DNA from: Acidimicrobiales bacterium
GTDB taxonomy: Bacteria; Actinomycetota; Acidimicrobiia; Acidimicrobiales; Palsa-688
DNA length: 14,855 nt
Assembly: GCA_030039575.1 (NCBI GenBank)
Contig: JASHVH010000449.1
Location: forward strand, 1-14,855
Direction: 5' to 3'
Of the stretch, positions 13,668 to 14,855 are shown piece after piece. The notes under the pieces are model-generated. The model was not told the DNA's origin and searched no databases. It saw nothing but the letters and a program-made list of their open reading frames with translations. Each line of letters begins with the position of its first letter. Position 1 is the stretch's first letter. The translations under genes and the position numbers were made by a program.

Positions 13668-14741
13668 GTGTCAGCAACAGACGGGATGAACTACGCGCCC
13701 AAAGGTAAGCCGGCGCCGGCGTGCGACGAGGGTGAGCTCGTTTTCGCCGCTGTCGGGCTCGACCATGGCCACATCAACGGCATGTGCAATGGTTTGGCCG
13801 AGGCGGGCGCCCAGCTCAAATGGGTTTACGACGGCGACGCCGGCAAGGCTGCCGCCCTCGCCAAGGAGTTCCCCGGGGCACAGGTCGCCGCCACCGAAGC
13901 CCACGTCCTCGGAGACCCCGAGGTGCAGCTGGTGGCCGGGGCGTGCGTGCCGGCGGACCGCGCCGCACTGGGCGTCAGGGTCATGCGCCACGGTAAGGAC
14001 TACTTCACCGACAAGCCGCCGCTCACCACGCTCGAGCAACTTGACGAGGCCAGGAAGGTGGTGGCCGAGACGGGGAAAAAGTACGCCGTCTACTACAGCG
14101 AGCGCCTCCACGTCGAAAGCGCGGTCTTCGCCGGCCAGCTGGTCCAGGAGGGGGCCATCGGGCGCGTACTGCAGGTCATCGGTATGGGGCCGCACCGGGC
14201 CAGCCTTGGCTCTCGGCCGCCCTGGTTCTTCGAACGCGACCGTTATGGGGGCATCCTGTGCGACATCGGGAGCCACCAGGTAGAGCAGTTCCTCTACTTC
14301 ACGGCCAACCGTGACGCCCGGGTGGTCACGAGCCGGGTGGCCAACTACGCCCACAGGGACCACCCTGGGCTAGAGGACTTCGGCGACTGCACCTTGACCG
14401 GCGACAACGGCGCCACCGGCTACTTCCGGGTCGACTGGTTCACGCCGGACGGACTGAGCACCTGGGGGGGCGGCCGGACCTTCCTGTTGGGCACCGACGG
14501 GTACGTAGAGCTGCGCAAGTACGTCGACGTGGCCACCGGGGCCGGTGGCGACCAGGTCTACCTCGTCGACGACAACGGCGAGCACCATTTCGACGTCAAG
14601 GGAAAGGTGGGGTACCCGTTCTTCGGGGAGCTGGTGCGCGACTGCCTGGACCGCACGGAGCGGGCCATGACACAGGAGCACGCCTTCAAGGCGGCTGAGC
14701 TGTGTGTCATCGCCGAGCAGCAAGCTCAGCGGTTGGGATGA
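13668..14741 (+). CDS. Gfo/Idh/MocA-family NAD(P)-dependent oxidoreductase
   Basis: This 357-residue protein is a soluble oxidoreductase of the glucose-fructose oxidoreductase/inositol dehydrogenase family, usually acting on sugars or cyclitols. After a short polar N-terminal extension of about 22 residues, the Rossmann fold begins with ELVFAAVGLDHGHINGM, where HGH replaces the usual GxGxxG glycines. The family Lys is in TDKPP (Lys116; EKP in most members). The C-terminal domain carries GGILCDIGSHQVEQFLY with Asp199 and His203. The variant nucleotide motif and DKP are seen in divergent, uncharacterised members, so the substrate is unknown. The GTG start has AAAGGAGG 7 bases upstream. There is no twin-arginine or other signal peptide. 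It stands alone, divergent from the rpsL operon, and ends before a strong hairpin. Confidence 0.9.
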   Translation: MSATDGMNYAPKGKPAPACDEGELVFAAVGLDHGHINGMCNGLAEAGAQLKWVYDGDAGKAAALAKEFPGAQVAATEAHVLGDPEVQLVAGACVPADRAALGVRVMRHGKDYFTDKPPLTTLEQLDEARKVVAETGKKYAVYYSERLHVESAVFAGQLVQEGAIGRVLQVIGMGPHRASLGSRPPWFFERDRYGGILCDIGSHQVEQFLYFTANRDARVVTSRVANYAHRDHPGLEDFGDCTLTGDNGATGYFRVDWFTPDGLSTWGGGRTFLLGTDGYVELRKYVDVATGAGGDQVYLVDDNGEHHFDVKGKVGYPFFGELVRDCLDRTERAMTQEHAFKAAELCVIAEQQAQRLG

Positions 14742-14810
14742 CAGGTGGCGTCCTAACGCCGGTCGAGGTCGCTCGCAAAGCTGCCCGCCGGCTCGCGCTT
14801 CTGCCTATGA

Positions 14811-14841
14811 CCTGCCGGGGGCTCCGGACGCCCCCGGCAGG
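14811..14841. terminator. Strong hairpin after the oxidoreductase gene
   Basis: CCTGCCGGGGGC (14811–14822) pairs perfectly with GCCCCCGGCAGG (14830–14841) around a 7-nt loop, a 12-bp GC-only-like stem. It lies 70 bases after the stop codon. No T-run follows on either strand, as is common for terminators of high-GC actinobacteria. The bases between the stop and the hairpin show nothing recognisable. Confidence 0.65.
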
Positions 14842-14855
14842 ACAGGTGAAGGCCC

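Overview
The window comes from a high-GC bacterium, most likely an actinobacterium. The protein styles, the nadD–rsfS pairing, the frequent GTG/TTG starts and the S12–S7–EF-G–EF-Tu–S10 block fit a deep-branching actinobacterial class such as Acidimicrobiia. That placement is inferred from gene content and style, not from a search. No tRNA, rRNA, CRISPR array, insertion sequence or phage gene was seen.

Left part, plus strand (1–4332). A 312-base leader without a convincing gene precedes nadD (NAD biosynthesis), a small single-pass membrane protein and rsfS (ribosome silencing factor). These three genes are chained by 4-base stop/start overlaps. They are followed by a GyrI-like ligand-binding protein, a multi-pass DUF1453/CcdC-like membrane protein and a secreted DUF3089-type alpha/beta hydrolase. 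A perfect 34-bp palindrome lies between the last two.

Middle part (4405–8076). A MarR-family regulator is transcribed divergently from a SnoaL-like protein, followed by an SRPBCC protein, an extended SDR/epimerase-like protein and a class II fructose-bisphosphate aldolase. The marR–SnoaL interval carries a consensus-like promoter overlapped by two copies of a 15-bp dyad arranged head to head. This is the clearest regulatory circuit in the window. The aldolase gene is markedly more AT-rich than its neighbours, which suggests recent acquisition.

Right part, minus strand (8364–13323), then plus strand. The translation operon runs rpsL, rpsG, fusA, tuf, rpsJ from one promoter near 13400–13427. 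The rpsG–fusA gap is unusually long (398 bases) and contains hairpins. rpsJ is followed at once by hairpin terminators and the convergent aldolase gene, so the usual rpsJ–rplC continuation into the S10 operon is broken here. Divergent from rpsL is a Gfo/Idh/MocA-family oxidoreductase that ends in a strong hairpin.

No wholly new multi-gene system could be demonstrated. The best candidates for new biology are the MarR twin-operator module, the start-codon tandem repeat of nadD, the 34-bp palindrome and the interrupted ribosomal operon.
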